DNA of 64,000 bases. Source: Nematopogon swammerdamellus (lineage: Eukaryota > Arthropoda > Insecta > Lepidoptera > Adelidae). The notes beneath the pieces are model-generated. The model saw nothing but the letters and a program-made list of their open reading frames with translations. It had not been told where the DNA came from and did no database searches. Each line of letters starts with the position of its first letter. Within the stretch, counting starts at the first letter, position 1. Below are positions 20,109-31,279 of the stretch, in pieces. A program made the translations under genes and the position numbers. The stretch lies in contig OX336338.1 in the NCBI GenBank assembly GCA_946902875.1, positions 6,873,971-6,937,970 of the forward strand. The letters are read 5' to 3'.

Positions 20109-20890
20109 AACCGTCCCTTTGATTTCTTCGCAGTCTGGCAAAAAGTGCGGTCCAAACGAGCAAGCGCGGCGCGCGCGGCGACATGTGACTTGCCGAGGAT
20201 ACTTGGTAGTTGGTAGAAGTAGAAACCTCTAACGACTAAACAAGCTGGCGCTAATGTCCACGTCCTGCAAGAAGTCGTAGGCTTGCGGTGTTCACATAAT
20301 GTCTGTCTGCGTTATATTGGCAACTAATAGTCCAAGTTTCGGCCGAGGCGCCAACTTGCCGCTTCTGTCACAATCTAAGTTCGCACCCTTGGGCTTAACG
20401 AGGGGGCATAGTCACATTCAAAGCGGGCTCCGATTTGATTTATTCAAACACAACTGGAGCGGGTGCCACGTCGCGCGTCGGTACACACAAACTTTATCTA
20501 GGTACCTAAGTACTTCGGCAAATGGTCTTTGAATACTATTGTTACATTCTTACGATGTGTGCGACTGCGCAGGGGTATGCACATAAATAATTAACTATAC
20601 GCATTAGACGACAGTTGATGTTTGGTTCCTGTGGCACGCGAAAATAATTGATGGCGCTACAGGCTTTTATACATTGCATTGCTGAAAGACAAAAGATAGG
20701 CGGATATTATTGATAGCGGATAGATACGGAAACTTTCGCGCGCGAGTAAAACTCGCACTTAACAGATTTTTTTTAAGTGAAAACTTCTTTAGGTGCGTTG
20801 AGAGATTTTCGGTAGGGGGTAAAAACAATTCGCGTGGCGTGTCGACATGCATTGTTGACGCATGTTAACACAAAGAGATTTTATGTGTTA
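20109..20890. other. No gene seen; GC-mixed sequence
   Basis: Contains a CpG-rich spot at 20150-20190 and a short family-like motif 'gtgaaaacttctttagg' at 20776-20792 related to the 96-bp repeats. No coding evidence. Confidence 0.35.
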
Positions 20891-20892
20891 TC

Positions 20893-21063
20893 TTCTAACG
20901 TTCTTGGGCACAGCAAACGGAGCGTGGGTCGCCCCCCGGCTAGGTGGTCAGACGACCTAAAAAAGTTAGCCGGTAGTGGATGGATGAAAATAGCGGAAGT
21001 CCGCGTGTGATGGCGTGCCTTGGGAACGATACGGGCTGAATATGATGATGATGATCATGATGA
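20893..21063 (+). mobile_element. RTE-type LINE 3' end with (GAT)n tail
   Basis: In one frame it reads KRSVGRPPARWSDDLKKLAG then GWMKIAEVR, one stop and WRALG, the C-terminal signature of RTE-type proteins. It ends in (gat)n. It differs from the (ctga)-tailed RTE copies in sequence and tail, so it is a second RTE lineage. Confidence 0.75.
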
Positions 21064-21370
21064 ATGGTTCCGTCGGTCAGCCCGCCACTGTATGGGGATC
21101 AGCGTACGCGCCGTGTACCGTACGAACGAGGCAGCACGAGGTGCGGCCGGCGCGAGTCGGGCGGGACTCCGCGGGACGCGAGACGCGAGTCGCGACGTGA
21201 GACAGGATGTGCGAGCGCGGACGTGCGCAGTGGGCGGAGCATCTGTCCATCCGCCGCTGCAGAAGACGAGCTGTTTTTTATTGCAACCGGAAATTTGCAC
21301 GGAGCTCTGGTGGATTCAAGACTCTTAATACCGGCGGGGCGTCCGCCGCGACTGACACTCGTGGAATAAT
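21064..21370. other. CpG-rich island inside the intron
   Basis: About 300 bp with very high CpG density (gcgcgagtcgggcgggactc and similar). It has long open frames on both strands, as expected from composition. It abuts an RTE tail on the left. It could be an internal promoter or alternative first exon of the receptor gene, or unrelated. No TATA box, initiator or donor could be assigned. Confidence 0.35.
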
Positions 21371-21381
21371 CACTATGCAAT

Positions 21382-21418
21382 AAAACTACAAATCAGAATT
21401 ATTATGATTTGTAGTTTT
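21382..21418. repeat. Short hairpin
   Basis: AAAACTACAAATCA and its complement TGATTTGTAGTTTT are separated by 9 nt and followed by a T run. It resembles a terminator-like hairpin, but nothing indicates transcription termination here. Confidence 0.55.
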
Positions 21419-21419
21419 T

Positions 21420-21890
21420 TTTTAGTAAATATCGAACATAAATCTGTGGAAAGAAAGACAGACAGACGCACGTATATTGTTTTTAATTTTCTTAAATTTC
21501 TAATCGAAATCGACTTAGCACTTTAACAGCAATGAGCCTTTTTGTGTTGCGCTCCGGTTTGAATTTTACGTTATATTTAAATTGATGGTGATTGATATAA
21601 TCAATCATTTAAATATACAATTTCATTAAAGAGGATGTATTAGATAACCTAACCTAGTTAATGTATCAGTGAGAAATAAATCACTATATTCGGCATTTGC
21701 AACTATATCGGAACAATTGGTCAAAATCACAGAGCATTTAAGTTGGTTAGAGGGGAAAGGAGGTATGGTCGCCGCGCCGCAAGTAAGCACCGGTTGACTT
21801 ACTTCATACTAGTCACGGGATCGCATTATTCAGTGCAAATGTTCAGCTTCAGTAGAAACATGTCTGACTACCTAGACAGCTCTTAACGTA
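21420..21890. other. No gene seen
   Basis: AT-rich sequence without recognised repeats or peptides. Confidence 0.35.
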
Positions 21891-21894
21891 GAAC

Positions 21895-22225
21895 GGTCTA
21901 CATACATACATACCTCCTGTTTGCCTTCGCCAAACCCGCCATACTCTCGCGGAACACCCGTTTGTAGTCGACAGAAGAGTTCTTCGAACTGCACGATTCT
22001 CTAAATCGTTCTTGTGCCGCACTGCAAAGGTGTGGAACGGGCTCCCAGGAAATATCTTCCCCCACTCCTACAATCCACAGATCTTCAAATCGCGGGTTAT
22101 AGCCTTTCCCCAGCAACATTAGTCCACCTCCAAGCCGGACTGGCACCTCTTCGGGGGTGAAATTGGCTGCGCCTGAGGTTGCGACCTCGGACAGAGCCAC
22201 CCTGTTCGGTAGCAATAAAAAAAAA
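21895..22225 (+). mobile_element. LINE reverse-transcriptase C-terminal fragment
   Basis: In + reading it gives RQTRHTLAEHPF, then FSKSFLCRTAKVWNGLPGNI and a stop, the pre-stop block of CR1/Jockey-like ORF2. A 3' UTR and A-rich tail (22206-22230) follow. It is a different family from the 54-kb LINE but related to 11935-12180. Confidence 0.65.
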
Positions 22226-22247
22226 AAAACAAAAAAAAATACATACA

Positions 22248-22395
22248 TATCACACACGCTGAATCCCGACAATCGGGGTAAGCAGAGTAATCGGTGTTGT
22301 GCTGCAAAAACTCCGAACACCACGTTTCGCAAAGTATTCGAACAAGATTCAATCGAACAAGCAGCAAGTCAGGCACGAAGACCCACGAAACGGTC
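22248..22395 (+). repeat. Family B repeat, 5' half
   Basis: 'cgacaatcggggtaagcaga', 'taatcggtgttgtgctgcaa' and 'caggcacgaagacccac'. It directly follows the A-rich LINE tail. Confidence 0.65.
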
Positions 22396-22429
22396 TAAAA
22401 TGTCGTAAGTACAACCGGTCGTCGTTGTT

Positions 22430-22840
22430 TCAGTACAAGTTCAGTAGAACGTCCGGTCCGTGACTATTCCTTATTCCGTGGTCAAAATAAACGAGAAAGG
22501 TCATACACAGTAGCACACACCCTGCATAAATTCGCACCGCAGCAGCACCCGAAAGCCAGCCACGCATCGTGTTTGATTTTGGCTCCACAGGCACAGCTTT
22601 CCACCGCTATCTCTCTAATGGGGATGTTTACATTAGCTAATTCCAACCACCGTCCGCCTCCGCCGCCGCGACGCGCCGCCGCCGCCCCGGCCATTGCGCG
22701 GCTAAAACCACCCCCTGCATTTGCCTTACGCCATCGATTCGCCGCAATACATTTTCATGGTTACAGAGCTGATTTTAGTCATCAGTTTCATTTGAGGCTC
22801 AAATCAGTCAAAATTTACCTGTAATTATTAAATTTTGAAA
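22430..22840. other. GC-rich intron segment of unknown role
   Basis: Includes a (ccg/cgc)-rich block at 22650-22700 and a quieter AT part 'ggggatgtttacattagcta'. Frames are open on both strands. It does not match other window repeats, so it might be conserved noncoding DNA; that needs cross-species alignment. Confidence 0.3.
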
Positions 22841-22846
22841 CCGGCT

Positions 22847-22963
22847 TACCGGCGCGATTGTAGCCAGCGCATCACTGCACTGCAGCTCGACGTTTCACGG
22901 CAACAATGAGTACCATAGATAGAGGGCGCTCGCTACAATCACGTCTGTAAACCGATTTCATAA
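22847..22963. mobile_element. Small MITE-like inverted-repeat element
   Basis: Left 'gattgtagccagcgc' pairs with right 'gcgctcgctacaatc' (one mismatch), and flanking bases extend the complementarity imperfectly to about 26 bp. No target duplication was identified. Confidence 0.5.
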
Positions 22964-23339
22964 ATATTGCTATGAGCGACGGTGCGGGACTAAGAAGCAA
23001 CAAAATTTATATACTTGTACTTAAATTACTGGGTAAACTTAAAAGTTATTTCGACACATGAAGGTAAGTTACGTACCTATGTTATGTTAGATACCTATGT
23101 TATGTTAGATAGACCTTTGAACCCTGCGAAGTTTCTTATCGATTCTTCTTTGTGTGTGTAACCGAACCGAGTAGAACAAATTGTGACAAGTTGGAGTGCA
23201 GTTTTACGTCATATGTATGAATGATCAATAAACAATAAACAACAATTGCATTGGTGAATATGGTTGATCAGACGAGAACAAATAAATGAATATTACATTA
23301 TCCTAGAATTTTTTTGCCAAATTTGTCCAACAGTAAAAT

Positions 23340-23700
23340 TATTGACGATGTTACACCACACCAGATATAGGTATAGGTAATGTAAATAGGCAGAGTGATC
23401 AGAGTCTAACGTTTATGCTGCAAATATTGATGTTCTTGTGAGCGGTAGTATGGGCTAATTATTTGTAAGTTATTATAATATAATACATATAAGGTACTAA
23501 CGAAACATTGTGACTTGCGACAGTTCTTCTTCGCCAAAGAGTTTGTATTACGTCGGGAGCGCAGCGACGTAATACAAACTCTTTGTTCTTCCCATTGAAT
23601 TAGAACTGGCGGAATTTTCGACATTCCCAAGCGTACTCGTAGGTTAACTGCCTTTGGATGAAATTATACAATTTATAAACAATATTACGAGTATATTTCA
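23340..23700. repeat. Interspersed repeat family F, copy 1, carrying a palindromic insertion
   Basis: Matches 31280-31585 block by block ('caccagatataggta', 'cttgtgagcggtagtatggg', 'acattgtgacttgcga', 'agaactggcggaattttcga'). Unlike the second copy, it contains an extra block at 23535-23590, a perfect 21-bp-arm palindrome. Confidence 0.75.
23535..23585. repeat. Perfect 21-bp-arm palindrome inserted in family F
   Basis: Arms 23535-23555 and 23565-23585 are exact reverse complements around a 9-nt loop (ggagcgcag). The sister repeat at 31280-31585 lacks this block, so it is an insertion. 'ttcttc' occurs on both sides and may be a target duplication. Confidence 0.8.
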
Positions 23701-24590
23701 GCGATTCCGCGGCCTCCTATCAGCGACCTACATCTCGGAAAGAAACTTTTCCAAGTTATGTCTGTATTTTTATCATCATTTTTTTTTATCATTTTTATCA
23801 AAATGCATTTGTGCCATTGAATACTATAACTAACAACCCGGGCACAATTCAGACCTTTTTTGATTCCTTCAGAATATATTTCTTCAGAAATACATTCAAA
23901 TAACACGATGAATGAAATGAACGTAGTTTGAATGGGTGTCAGTAGTTTATCTGATTTTTTTTTCGTTTTCTGTTACGCGACACGGAGAAGTTTTTGTGTG
24001 GCTGACCATATCACTGGCAGCTATTAACGAAATAAAAAATAACTGTATTAAAAAACATTGCACCGACTTCAAAAAACAGCTAGAACTTAAAAGTGAAACA
24101 CAAGTAATACTGTCAAAATGGTTGGCCATGTTTAGGGTACTCATTAATTTTATTGTTATATTAATTTATTAATTAGTTAACTTTGAACTGAGTTCTCTCA
24201 TCGAAAGAAGCACATATTCCAATTATTGTTCCAACAAAGAAGAAATTTTAAATTATTCTTAATCTATATGTTTTGTAGGTTTTCATTGAAACGTAAAACA
24301 AAATACGCAAAACCAAATTAAAAGAATTTCAAATTGTATTTCCGGTGCTAATTTACGCAAACCGTTTGATGGCGTGTATTTTCCTGATTTGATCATTGCC
24401 CGTTCATACTAAATTGAATAGAGGCTCATTTGAACCCGACGAACACGTAGCGCGCCTCGCATTTCGGTTAAATCTGTAACGCTCGTATTAAAATATGATT
24501 TCATAATTAATTTGAACACGTGTGCATTAATCTTGTAAGCATCGTCTGAATTCCTAATAGCTATACATAATGCGTAGCAAATGAAATGTA
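23701..24590. other. AT-rich intron sequence, nothing recognised
   Basis: Several short open frames without known motifs. No window-repeat match. Confidence 0.4.
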
Positions 24591-24599
24591 AGTGAGCGT

Positions 24600-24800
24600 C
24601 TAGTTCATTTGAGACGTTGCTGCTCGTCGCAGCGGGGCGGCGGTGCGGCGGGGGTTAGGGGCGGCGGGCTGTCGTCGTAGTAGTTGATAGAGGGTGAGGG
24701 GCGGGCGACGACGAGCACGGTGCAGAGGAGGAGGTAAGACGAGCGCCTTTCTAACGACGCAGCCTGTCGTCAACGCGGCACGTGAGCAGAATGAAGAGAG
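24600..24800. other. GC/CpG-rich patch
   Basis: G-rich on the + strand (gcggggcggcggtgcggcgg). A good donor-like site 'gaggaggaggtaagac' lies near 24727-24742. No matching upstream coding frame or acceptor is evident. Confidence 0.3.
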
Positions 24801-24829
24801 ATAGCCTTTTAACACTCGGCTGCCTGTCT

Positions 24830-25485
24830 GGATGTCAGCTAAGAAGCAAACCAGAATAGCGTTGTAAAATTACTTCCAGGAAAATAAAAAATAAAAACCG
24901 CCCAATCGCTATCGTTTCCGGTTAAGGGGGGGTACTAGGCAAAAGCACTTTGTATTTCCCTAACCATACCCATATTCCAAGTGGTTTAACCAAAGAGTGT
25001 TCTGTGGGTTTAACTATAATTTATATGCCTATATAGTTAGGTAAAGACTCAAAGTATAATGTGAATACATTGTTTTTAATTTAATCTCATAAATTCCCTT
25101 AAAAATATGTGGTTGAAAATTGATAAAATCGTTCAAAAACCTTTGCAATTTCCCTCGCCATTTTTTACAAATGCATCTAGTACAAAAAATGTTTCATTGA
25201 GCTTAGAGTCAATAAGACTAAGAATCATCTAAATAAATTCAAACGCTTGTAGAAATAAATGGTTCTTCACTGAACTATCTTTGAACATTCTAAATTTTGG
25301 GCCGTTGCCGTGCGCGAGCGCTTTTTGCATGGACGTATTTGTAACGAATCAAATGCATTTTCGAACGTTTTTACCATTTCTCACCCACTTATTTTTCAGA
25401 TAATTTACAAGATTATATTACAATAATCTATCACACATTATATTTTGAATCTTTAACTAACTATATGCATATAAATTATAGTTAT
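24830..25485. other. AT-rich sequence, nothing recognised
   Basis: No open frame, repeat family or structured element detected. Confidence 0.35.
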
Positions 25486-25488
25486 ATC

Positions 25489-25772
25489 TACTGCATCTCT
25501 CCCCGTGCATGTCGTAAGAGGCGACTAAGGGATAAGGACAAGATACTGCGCTAAACGGCGACAGGGTAGCCACTTCTCACCTTGGCGCAGTCCTTCCACC
25601 TAGTCATGCAGCAGGTTGGTTCTTCGTGTCTTACTTGCTGCTTGATAGTTGTCTTGTCCGTATACTGTGCTAAACGTGGTGGTCGGTGTTGTGCTGTAAT
25701 TTACCAGAGTCCTTATAGCACAACACCGATTACTCTGCTTACCCTGATTGTCGGGATACGGCGTGTGTTATG
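25489..25772 (-). repeat. Family B repeat, reversed, near-full copy
   Basis: Starts 'actgcatctctccccgtgca', continues 'cgtaagaggcgactaaggga', and ends 'gcttaccctgattgtcggga', the complete family B order in reverse. Confidence 0.7.
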
Positions 25773-26066
25773 TATGTATGTTATATCTATTTAAATATGG
25801 CTATAGTTAGGATAATATGATGTGATGTTTTGCCCTTAACCAAACGAGAACTAACGAGCGCCAAACGTATGTGGAGTAGGTGTCGAGTTGTTTTTTTCGG
25901 TAGAATCAGTTTTCCCTTTAATGAATGTGAGGCATTTTGTTACCTGTCTAGCTTTCGACACTCGATTCAACATTGCCAGGATTAATTATCCTTTTTACTT
26001 TATAGGACAATCGACCCTTCATTATGACATAGGTCACCTGATGGTATTTCTTCATTAGATTTTTTT

Positions 26067-26190
26067 TATGGAACCTGACACGGTTGGCTGCATCACGTAC
26101 AACATTCTTGATGTCAGCCCATAACACCTTGGTTAACCGGAAGCCATGTCAGTGCTTCCCTTCATTTCATGTCGGCTACACTGAACTGAA
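26067..26190 (-). repeat. Chimeric SINE fragment (copy 6)
   Basis: Poly-T then 'gacacggttggctgcatcac' and 'gatgtcagcccataacacc'. Truncated before the 5S-like head. The 'ggattgctggctatact' repeat (26245-26440) follows. Confidence 0.7.
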
Positions 26191-26244
26191 TTACACTGGT
26201 CGAATCAATACAGAGAAAATTTCTTAAATTTTTTTTTAATTTAA

Positions 26245-26440
26245 TCCCGTATTGATAACCAGGCAATATCACCTCCGAGAAGGTAGGTGCCATACCGGAG
26301 AGTTCCCTGGATTGCTGGCTATACTGGACTAGAGGAGAATACAACCGAGCCTGCTATGCGGCCGTCTTACATCCAGTACGGTGGTACCAACCCATTCGGC
26401 TACAATTTGAGCCGACCACCTAGTAAGGAGCAAGGAAAGG
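26245..26440. repeat. Interspersed repeat with 'ggattgctggctatact' core, copy 2
   Basis: Second copy of the 4700-4965 repeat, including 'cctccgagaaggtaggtg' and 'cggctacaatttgagccgac'. Confidence 0.55.
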
Positions 26441-26617
26441 GAAATTAAGCATGGTAGAATTTATATAACTCACTTAGGTACGATACCCACTCCTTTTACA
26501 AAACTGCTCGTTTGGAAAAAGCATCGTACCTTGTTGGATCTTGCAACTTTGTATATAAGATCTGTGAAATCACATGGATTGTTCAATTTTACTAAATAAG
26601 ATCAGATCAATAATAGT

Positions 26618-26745
26618 ACCGTATGGGGCCGGTACTTGAAAGAATAGCCCCACTGCATATTATCTCCCCGTGCATGTCATAAAAGGCGACTAAGGGATAA
26701 TGACAAGATGCCGTGCTAAAGGGCGATAGGCAGCCACCTCTCATG
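26618..26745 (-). repeat. Family B repeat, terminal part, reversed
   Basis: 'accgtatggggccggtactt', 'gaatagccccactgcat' and 'aaaaggcgactaagggataa' match the family B end in reverse. Confidence 0.65.
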
Positions 26746-26808
26746 ACCTCTTCCATGTCGATCTCGTCCGTACGAATGCAGGTGAACGCGCGCCTATGTG
26801 ATCAATAT

Positions 26809-27177
26809 CAATACTTATAATAAATCTGTAAGGGATGATCGTGGAGTAGTTTGTTTTTTTATGATATTGTGTTTGTAGACTCTATGTATGATACTAAAAC
26901 TAAATTGACGATTTTTAGAAATATTTTCTGTGTGTATGTATGCTCCTCCATAGCTCTTAAACCGATCAACCGAAGTCGATGAAAATTGGTACAACCACAT
27001 TTAATACGGGATACAGGATTGGCTAAATCAAATTAGTTCCGGTTACGCTGAGATGTGGCTCTCATACAAACCGAATTGTTCCGCGCGCCGAAATAAAGGT
27101 ACGGTGGCGGGCTTACTTACTTTCGCTTCTTTTTAAACACGAATTTCATGCGAGCGAAGCCGCAAGCAATAGCGAGT
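26809..27177 (+). mobile_element. Helitron-like element H1, copy 2
   Basis: Starts tcaatacttataataaatct after an A. It shares 'ctctatgtatgatactaaaa' and 'gatttttagaaatattttct' with copies 1 and 3 and ends at 'gcgagcgaagccgcaagcaa'. The terminal CTAG is mutated. Confidence 0.6.
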
Positions 27178-27179
27178 AC

Positions 27180-27960
27180 TACAGTAAATTTTTCATCAAT
27201 GTCGATATTTACTTCCTGCGTTGGACTTAAAAGGAAAGCGTTGGGAAAAGACTCGCCATGATATGCTGTTACTATCAATAACCTCAATAACATTTTATAA
27301 TTTTCCCAAATGACTTACTTAAAAGTGGCATGTCATTCCTTCTCTTTGAACCTAGTTCAAAAAACTTCGACCAAAATCGTAGTTGCCGCAAGCGGATTAC
27401 CTAACGGGTTACAATTGACAAAATATACCTACCGAAACTTTACATTCAGTAACAATATCAAAGAGTTAATGCTCGTAGTTCTTTGCTACGAGTTCTGGTG
27501 AAGCGTATTTCCCTGCGGCAGACATAGAGAATAAACTACGTACACAGGCTTCGCAGTTAGGTAGAAGAGGCAGGTTGGGGATGTTTCTCGGATTAGAATT
27601 TCCAATCAGGTTCCCGCCGTTACGAACCAAAACGTTACCTGCAAGATAACCAGATCCGCGCTCCCCGGAGAACAACTCGCCGTAAAAATTCCCGCTTCCT
27701 GTCATTAGGCGGGGACGTGTTTTGATGAACCCGCCCGAAATCGGGGAACATAAAAGCCGATTCCTTTTTTCTTCGAGTTGCACATTCAAATGAGGGAAGC
27801 CGCGAGAGTAACGACGCCTCCAAGGAAACTTAATTTTATGGCTGCGGCCTCCAACACCCCCCACCCCTCTCACCCCGCACCGCAACCCCCCACCCCCTGC
27901 CTCGGTGCCCTCGATAGCCGAGAGGCGCGGTGGTTTTTTCGAGGATCCAATTTAAAACAC
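27180..27960. other. No gene recognised; C-rich patch at 27855-27905
   Basis: A 139-codon minus-strand frame (27466-27885) is open but shows no known domain and ends in Gly/Val/Arg repeats created by the C-rich patch. Left unassigned. Confidence 0.3.
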
Positions 27961-28064
27961 ATTATACAATTTGTCGTAATTTCTCCATTTCTCAATTTCG
28001 AAAGTGCTCCATTGTAATAGTTATAAAATTTTTCAGAACTAAACGTAAGTACGTATGTATACGT

Positions 28065-28200
28065 TTATGTATTATATCTATAGTAGATATAATAAAATTG
28101 TAAAGGTGAACAAGTCTGTACATTGAATATATTCGGAAAAAAATAGGTAAAAAAACTTTTAAGTTAAACGGTTTTATTAAAAAATGCATGTTATTATATT
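28065..28200. repeat. Interspersed repeat family G fragment
   Basis: 'ataataaaattgtaaaggtg' and 'ttgaatatattcggaaaaaa' recur at 37675-37740. Short and uncharacterised. Confidence 0.4.
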
Positions 28201-28429
28201 ACGCATATTATACGCCCCACGTTTTTATATTAGTCTGTTAAAAGTCTCAATTTATTACTTATTCCGCTGACGCAGCGACACAATGTGCCCTTTGGCATCC
28301 GACATGAGAAGACAGCACGCTAGTATTGCACGATTTCTAACCTAGACGTAAAATCTTAAGAAGGCCCAGGCTTGTGTCCTTATTATTTTCTAGTTTTTTG
28401 TACAGCTGATGTTTTTTTTTCTAGTTTTT

Positions 28430-28604
28430 AAACGGTTTTATTTAGCTTGACTCCGTATATTTGTGGCTTTGTTTCTATCTTTGTTTCAAATCTTGCGACA
28501 ACTTTTTCAACTACTTCTACAGAACCGATTTTTATGAAACTTTGCACACACATTGAGTTCTCGTGACAATACAATATTATGATAATTTCAACTTGGTAAC
28601 GAGG
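28430..28604 (+). repeat. Unique-looking leader of the 130-bp satellite
   Basis: 'aaccgatttttatgaaactt' and 'acattgagttctcgtgacaa' lead directly into the first satellite unit. This block resembles the interior of a DNA-element repeat and suggests the array lies inside a larger mobile element. Confidence 0.4.
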
Positions 28605-30780
28605 GTCTGATGATGGTGTCAGGATGTGTACAGTGGAACTCTTCAACCGTTACTAGTAACCCCCTCGAGTTTGGGCTCATTTGGTTGGTTTGGACGAGTG
28701 TCCCATACTTCTACCAATACACTTGGTGACGAGGGTCTGATGATGGAGTCAGGAGGTGTACAGTGGAACTCTTCAACCGTTACTAGTAACCCCCTCGAGT
28801 TTGGGCTCATTTGTTTTGTTTGGAAGAGTGTCCCATACTTCTACCAATACACTTGGTGACGAGGGTCTAATGATGGAGTCAGGAGGTGGACAGTGGAACT
28901 CTTCAACCGTTACTAGTAACCACCTCGAGTTTGGGCTCATTTGGTTGGTTTGGACGAGTTTCCCATACTTCTACCAATACACTTGGTGACGAGGGTCTGA
29001 TGATGGAGTCAGGAGGTGTACAGTGGAACTCTTCAACCGTTACTAGTAACCTTCTCGAGTTTGGGCTCATATGGTTGGTTTGGACGAGTGTCTCATACTT
29101 CTACCAATACACTTGGTGACGAGGGTCTCATGATGGAGTCAGGAGGTGAACAGTGGAACTCTTCAACCGTTACTAGTAACCCCCCGAGTTTGGGCTCATT
29201 TGGTTGGTTTGGACGAGTGTCCCATACTTCTACCAATACACTTGGTGACGAGGGTCTGATGATAGAGTCAGGAGGTGGACAGTGGAACTCTTCAACCGTT
29301 ACTAGTAACCCCCTCGAGTTTGTGCTCATATGGTTGGTTTGGACGAGTGTCCCATACTTCTCCCAATACACTTGGTGACGAGGGTCTCATGATGGAGTCA
29401 GGAGGTGGACAGTGGAACTCTTCAACCGTTACTAGTAACCCCTCCAGTTTGGGCTCATTTGGTTGGTTTGGACGAGTGTCCCATACTTCTACCAGTACAC
29501 TTGGTGACGAGGGTCTGATGATGGAGTCAGGAGGTTGACGTGGAACTCTTCAACCGTTACTAGTAACGCCCTCGAGTTTGTGCTCATATGGTTGGTTTGG
29601 ACGAGTGTCCCATACTTCTACCAGTACACTTGGTGACGAGGGTCTGATGATGGAGTCAGGAGGTGGACAGTGGAACTCTTCAACCGTTACTAGTAACCCC
29701 CTCGAGTTTGTGCTCATATGGTTGGTTTGGACGAGTGTCCCATACTTCTACCAATACACTTGGTGACGAGGATCTGATGATGGAGTCAGGAGGTGTACAG
29801 TGGAACTCTTCAACCGTTACTAGTAACCCCCTCGAGTTTAGGCTCATATAGTTGGTTTGGACGAGTGTCCCATACTTCTCCCAATACACTTGGTGACGAG
29901 GGTCTCATGATGGAGTCAGGAGGTGTACAGTGGAACTCTTCAACCGTTACTAGTAACCCCTTCCAGTTTGGGCTCATTTGGTTGGTTTGGACGAGTGTCC
30001 CATACTTCTACCAGTACACTTGATGACGAGGGTCTGATGATGGAGTCAGGAGGTGTACAGTGGAACTCTTCAACCGTTACTAGTAACCCCTCCAGTTTGG
30101 GCTCATTTGGTTGGTTTGGACGAGTGTCCCATACTTCTACCAGTACGCTTGGTGACGAGGGTCTGATGATGGAGTCAGGAGGTTGACGTGGAACTCTTCA
30201 ACCGTTACTAGTAACGCCCTCGAGTTTGGGCTCATATGGTTGGTTTGGACGAGTGTCCCATACTTCTACCAATACACTTGGTGACGAGGGTCTGATGATG
30301 GAGTCAGGAGGTGTACAGTGGAACTCTTCAACTGTTACTAGTAACCCCCTCGAGTTTGGGCTCATATGGTTGGTTTGGACGAGTGTCCAATACTTCTCCC
30401 AATACACTTGGTGACGAGGATCTCATGATGGAGTCAGGAGGTGGACAGTGGAACTCTTCAACCGTTACTAGTAACCCCCTCCAGTTTGGGCTCATTTGGT
30501 TGGTTTGGAGGAGTGTCCCATACTTCTACCAGTACACTTGGTGACGAGGGTCTGATGATGGAGTCAGGAGGTGTACAGTGGAACTCTTCAACCGTTACTA
30601 GTAACGCCCTCGAGTTTGGGCTCATATGGTTGGTTTGGACGAGTGTCCCATACTTCTACCAATACACTTGGTGACGAGGGTCTGATGATGGAGTCAGGAG
30701 GTGTACAGTGGAATTTTCTAACCGTTACTAGTAACCCCCTCGAGTTTGGGCTCATTTGGTTTGTTTGGACGAGTGTCCCA
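28605..30780. repeat. 130-bp satellite, 17 tandem units
   Basis: Units begin with 'cagtggaactcttcaaccgt' at 28631, 28761, 28891, 29021, 29151, 29280, 29410, ~29538, 29668, 29798, 29928, 30058, ~30186, 30316, 30446, 30576 and 30706. Variants 'catatgg/catttgg', 'ctcatgatgg/ctgatgatgg' and 'cccaatac/ccagtac' recur every four units (518 bp) from the sixth onward, a higher-order pattern. A unit of 130 is not a multiple of three, which explains the chain of similar 77-codon frames; they are not genes. Confidence 0.93.
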
Positions 30781-30789
30781 ACAAACCAA

Positions 30790-31255
30790 ATGAGTTTGGA
30801 GATAGGAATCATGACTTTACCAAGTGCATATGTTTACCAGAACATATGCTATGCCAGAAAATACATTAATGATTCCTCTCTTAATTCCGACAATCATAAC
30901 TATGATACGCGGTGTAAGAATAATGTACAACTAATAAGACATAGATTAGCTAAAACCTCAAAAAGCTTTATTTGTAATAGTGTTAGATTTTATAATAAAC
31001 TGTCTTCTAACATAAAACAATTAGATGATAATAATTTCAAACAACGGCTTAAATTAATGTTAATTGAAAAGAGTTATTACACTATTAAGGATGCATTAAC
31101 TGACCGTAATTTTATCTAAGAGTTTGACTACTGTTTTTTCCACTAACAAACTTTGACAATTTGACAATTGGATACACTTTGTATCATTACATTTTTTTAT
31201 ATGACTTATTACATCTCTTTGTAATAAATGTAAACTAATTTTTATTAATTTTTTG
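30790..31255 (+). mobile_element. LINE ORF2 C-terminal fragment after the satellite
   Basis: From about 30815 to the stop at 31119 it reads NICYARKYIND, YDTRCKNNVQLIRHRLAK and SVRFYNKLSSNIKQL, the typical region before the stop of CR1/Jockey-like reverse transcriptases. AT-rich 3' UTR follows. The polymerase core is absent. Confidence 0.7.
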
Positions 31256-31279
31256 ACTTGATATAATATGAAGTATCAA

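Noticed and set aside
21020..21380. Four overlapping 80-100-codon frames as genes
   Set aside because: They exist on both strands because CpG-rich DNA has few stops; the first part is an RTE tail.
27466..27885. 139-codon minus-strand frame as a gene
   Set aside because: No domain, no splice evidence, and the N-terminal part derives from a C-rich patch.
28626..30674. Series of 77-codon open frames as a gene family or repeat protein
   Set aside because: They are the same 130-bp satellite read in shifting frames, on both strands; the unit length is not a multiple of three.
28605..30780. CRISPR array
   Set aside because: There are no unique spacers: the entire 130-bp unit is repeated, and the sequence context is eukaryotic.
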